Shown here one piece after another: positions 62,580-64,000 of a stretch of 64,000 nt of DNA. The notes below the pieces were generated by a model. It was given only the letters and a program-made list of their open reading frames with translations. It was not told the DNA's origin and made no database searches. The stretch covers positions 778,002 to 842,001 of the forward strand of contig NZ_HE997181.1 in the NCBI RefSeq assembly GCF_000312425.1, in the 5' to 3' direction. A program made the translations under genes and the position numbers. The number at the start of each line of letters is the position of its first letter. The first letter of the stretch is position 1. This stretch comes from Reyranella massiliensis 521 (lineage in GTDB: Bacteria; Pseudomonadota; Alphaproteobacteria; Reyranellales; Reyranellaceae).

Positions 62580-63533
62580 TCAAGTCAACAGTCCAAGGCT
62601 CCTGAAGCTCGCGTGTCCTTTGCGACCGATTACGAGATGGTCGTGGATCGAGATGCCGAGGGCTCCGGCCGCCGCCTTGATCTCGCGCGTCATCTCGATG
62701 TCGTCGCGCGAAGGCTTGGGATCGCCGCTGGGGTGGTTGTGCACCAGGATCAGCGCCGCCGCATTCAGTGCCAGCGCCCGTTTGACGACCTCACGCGGGT
62801 AGACCGGCGCGTGGTCGATGGTGCCGCGCTGCTGCACCTCGTCGGCGATCAGTACGTTCTTGGAGTCGAGAAAGAGAATGCGGAACTGCTCGGTCTTCTC
62901 GTGTGCAAGCGCGGCATGGCAATAGTCGATGAGCTGCTGCCAGTTGGTGAGGACGGGCATGTCCTTGACCTTGCGTTCGGCCAGCCGGCGGCCGACCTCG
63001 CGCATCGCCTTGAAGTGGATCAGCGTCCTCTGGTCGATCTCGAATTCGCGCAGCTGCTCCGGCTCGGCGGCGAAGACATCACCCAAAGTGCCGAAGCGTT
63101 CGAGCAGCCGCTTGGCCAGCGGCTTGGTGTCGATCCGTTCGATTGAGTAGAAAAGCATCAACTCCAGCAGTTCGTAGTCTGCCAACGGCTCGGTGCCGGA
63201 TTTGAGCACGCGTTCGCGGACCCGGCCGCGATGGCCGTGATAATGCGGCTTGGGCGTGTCACCGTCGCCGCTATTGTGGCCGGTCGGTGCAGGCGCGGCT
63301 TCGATCGCCGCGACAAGCTTGTCGGTCGGGTCCTCGCCGGCGAAGTCCCAGCATTGGTCGAGCCTGTTCCAGGTGCCGCCGATGTCGCGCAGCACCTGAC
63401 GATGCGCCAGGGTATTGCCGCTGACGCGCCAGAGATTTTCCGATGTCCGAAGGTGAAGGCCCGCCGCCAAGAGCGCCACGTGCGCCTTGTCGTCCGCTGC
63501 AGGTTCGAGTGCCTGGCGTTTTGCCTTCCCCAT
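62580..63533 (-). CDS. radC: RadC-family JAMM protein with N-terminal extension
   Basis: 317 residues. The C-terminal MPN/JAMM domain carries ILVHNHPSGDPKPSRDD (zinc site HxH...D), and the UPF0758 helix-hairpin-helix segment LADYELLELMLFYSIERIDTKPLAKRLLERFG precedes it. The first 95 residues are extra: LWRVSGNTLAHRQVLRDIGGTWNRLDQCWDF looks like the small GGxWN module found in some plasmid DNA-processing proteins. RadC functions are uncertain; it is not a true repair protein in E. coli. It is convergent with the HNH gene. Confidence 0.85.
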   Translation of the reverse strand: MGKAKRQALEPAADDKAHVALLAAGLHLRTSENLWRVSGNTLAHRQVLRDIGGTWNRLDQCWDFAGEDPTDKLVAAIEAAPAPTGHNSGDGDTPKPHYHGHRGRVRERVLKSGTEPLADYELLELMLFYSIERIDTKPLAKRLLERFGTLGDVFAAEPEQLREFEIDQRTLIHFKAMREVGRRLAERKVKDMPVLTNWQQLIDYCHAALAHEKTEQFRILFLDSKNVLIADEVQQRGTIDHAPVYPREVVKRALALNAAALILVHNHPSGDPKPSRDDIEMTREIKAAAGALGISIHDHLVIGRKGHASFRSLGLLT

Positions 63534-63616
63534 GGCGTCACGGTCCTACGCAACCGCGGCAGAAAGGAGGCAAGAACAAGCTGAAGCCGAGACGGTGCAC
63601 CTGATAGGATCGGCTG

Positions 63617-64000
63617 ATGTCAGAAACGACCTTTGCCGAGATCGACGCCGCCTGCGCGGCCTTTGCGAAACAGGAACAGATCCCCGGCCTCGTCGCCGGG
63701 ATTGTGCAGGACGGGCGGCTCGCCCATGCGACGACGGTCGGCCTGGCGGATATGGAGACGTCCCGCCCAGTCGGTCATGTCACGGCATTCCGCATCGCCT
63801 CGATGACCAAGAACATGACGGCGCTCGCCATCCTCTCCTTGCGCGATCAGGGCCGTCTCGCTCTCGATGCGCCGCTGGCGGAGTACGTGCCGCAGTTTGC
63901 GAAGGTCCCGTCGGCAACGCGCGACAGCCGTCCGGTCAGCCTGCGCGATCTGCTGACCCACGTTGCGGGCTTCGTCACCGACGACCCGTGGGGCGATCGC
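63617..64000 (+). CDS. Serine hydrolase of the beta-lactamase / penicillin-binding family (partial, C-terminus off window)
   Basis: 128 codons from ATG 63617 to the window edge, no stop. The start MSETTFAEIDAACAAFAKQEQIPGLVAGIVQDGRL and the catalytic S-x-x-K in FRIASMTKNMTALAI (near residue 62) identify the class-C-like serine hydrolase family (esterase EstB / beta-lactamase fold). LRDLLTHVAGF follows as expected. The second part, with the YxN motif, lies outside the window. Function could be an esterase or beta-lactamase-like hydrolase. Divergent from radC. Confidence 0.85.
   Translation, partial: MSETTFAEIDAACAAFAKQEQIPGLVAGIVQDGRLAHATTVGLADMETSRPVGHVTAFRIASMTKNMTALAILSLRDQGRLALDAPLAEYVPQFAKVPSATRDSRPVSLRDLLTHVAGFVTDDPWGDR

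Overview
The window is GC-rich, densely packed bacterial chromosome. It looks alphaproteobacterial: it carries the alpha-specific zeta inhibitor subunit of F1-ATPase (DUF1476) beside a purC-purS-purQ-purL-bolA-grxD block, an ethylmalonyl-CoA mutase of the MeaA type, a stand-alone rpsD of 204 residues, and many tandem family-5 solute-binding proteins. A Reyranella-like or rhizobial/rhodospirillal soil bacterium fits best; this is inferred from gene content, not from a marker-gene comparison. No tRNA, rRNA, CRISPR array, prophage or classical IS was seen. The first and last genes run off the window.

Layout. 1-1.2 kb: divergent NUDIX and PaaI-type thioesterase genes. 1.4-3.4 kb: meaA on the minus strand. 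3.5-7.5 kb: a tight four-gene plus-strand unit (DUF898 membrane protein, M48 protease, ATP-grasp ligase, methyltransferase). 7.5-14.2 kb: an enolase-superfamily enzyme, citramalate synthase (cimA), an EmrAB-type efflux pair, a SPOUT RNA methyltransferase and an OsmC protein. 14.2-19.6 kb: rpsD with its own promoter, leader and terminator, then an RND efflux pair. 19.6-28.5 kb: a catabolic region with amidase, AtzH-like protein, amidohydrolase and three paralogous substrate-binding proteins lacking permeases, with an HxlR regulator and an apparently internally deleted FAD oxidoreductase between them; a DODA dioxygenase follows.

29.3-40.6 kb: de novo purine synthesis (purC, S, Q, L; purB further on) with bolA and the monothiol glutaredoxin. 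Between purC and the zeta-subunit gene lies about 5 kb of unrelated material: a diiron protein, a 407-bp DUF559 gene cassette flanked by inverted repeats, and a four-gene operon (mesaconyl-C4-CoA-hydratase-like protein, Tat-exported carbonic-anhydrase-like protein, glycosyltransferase, methyltransferase). 40.7-55.8 kb: mostly single housekeeping or accessory enzymes (HAD phosphatase, FAH-family hydrolase, TetR plus esterase, membrane guanylate/adenylate cyclase, an ArsR-SRPBCC-DUF899-VOC-DLH run, DUF72, quinone oxidoreductase, MFS, PRC-barrel, glycogen debranching-type enzyme).

56-60.5 kb: a copper module. copZ and copA diverge from two CueR-type promoters that share the same architecture, and cueR follows copA. 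Two small genes follow, including a 52-residue single-span membrane protein. 60.6-64 kb: a cyclase with a WGR-like N-terminus, an HNH nuclease preceded by a perfect palindrome, a RadC with an unusual N-terminal module, and the start of a serine hydrolase.

The most promising undescribed features are the DUF559 inverted-repeat cassette, the DUF898/M48/ATP-grasp/methyltransferase unit, the amidase/AtzH/amidohydrolase cluster with orphan binding proteins, and the exported carbonic-anhydrase-like protein.
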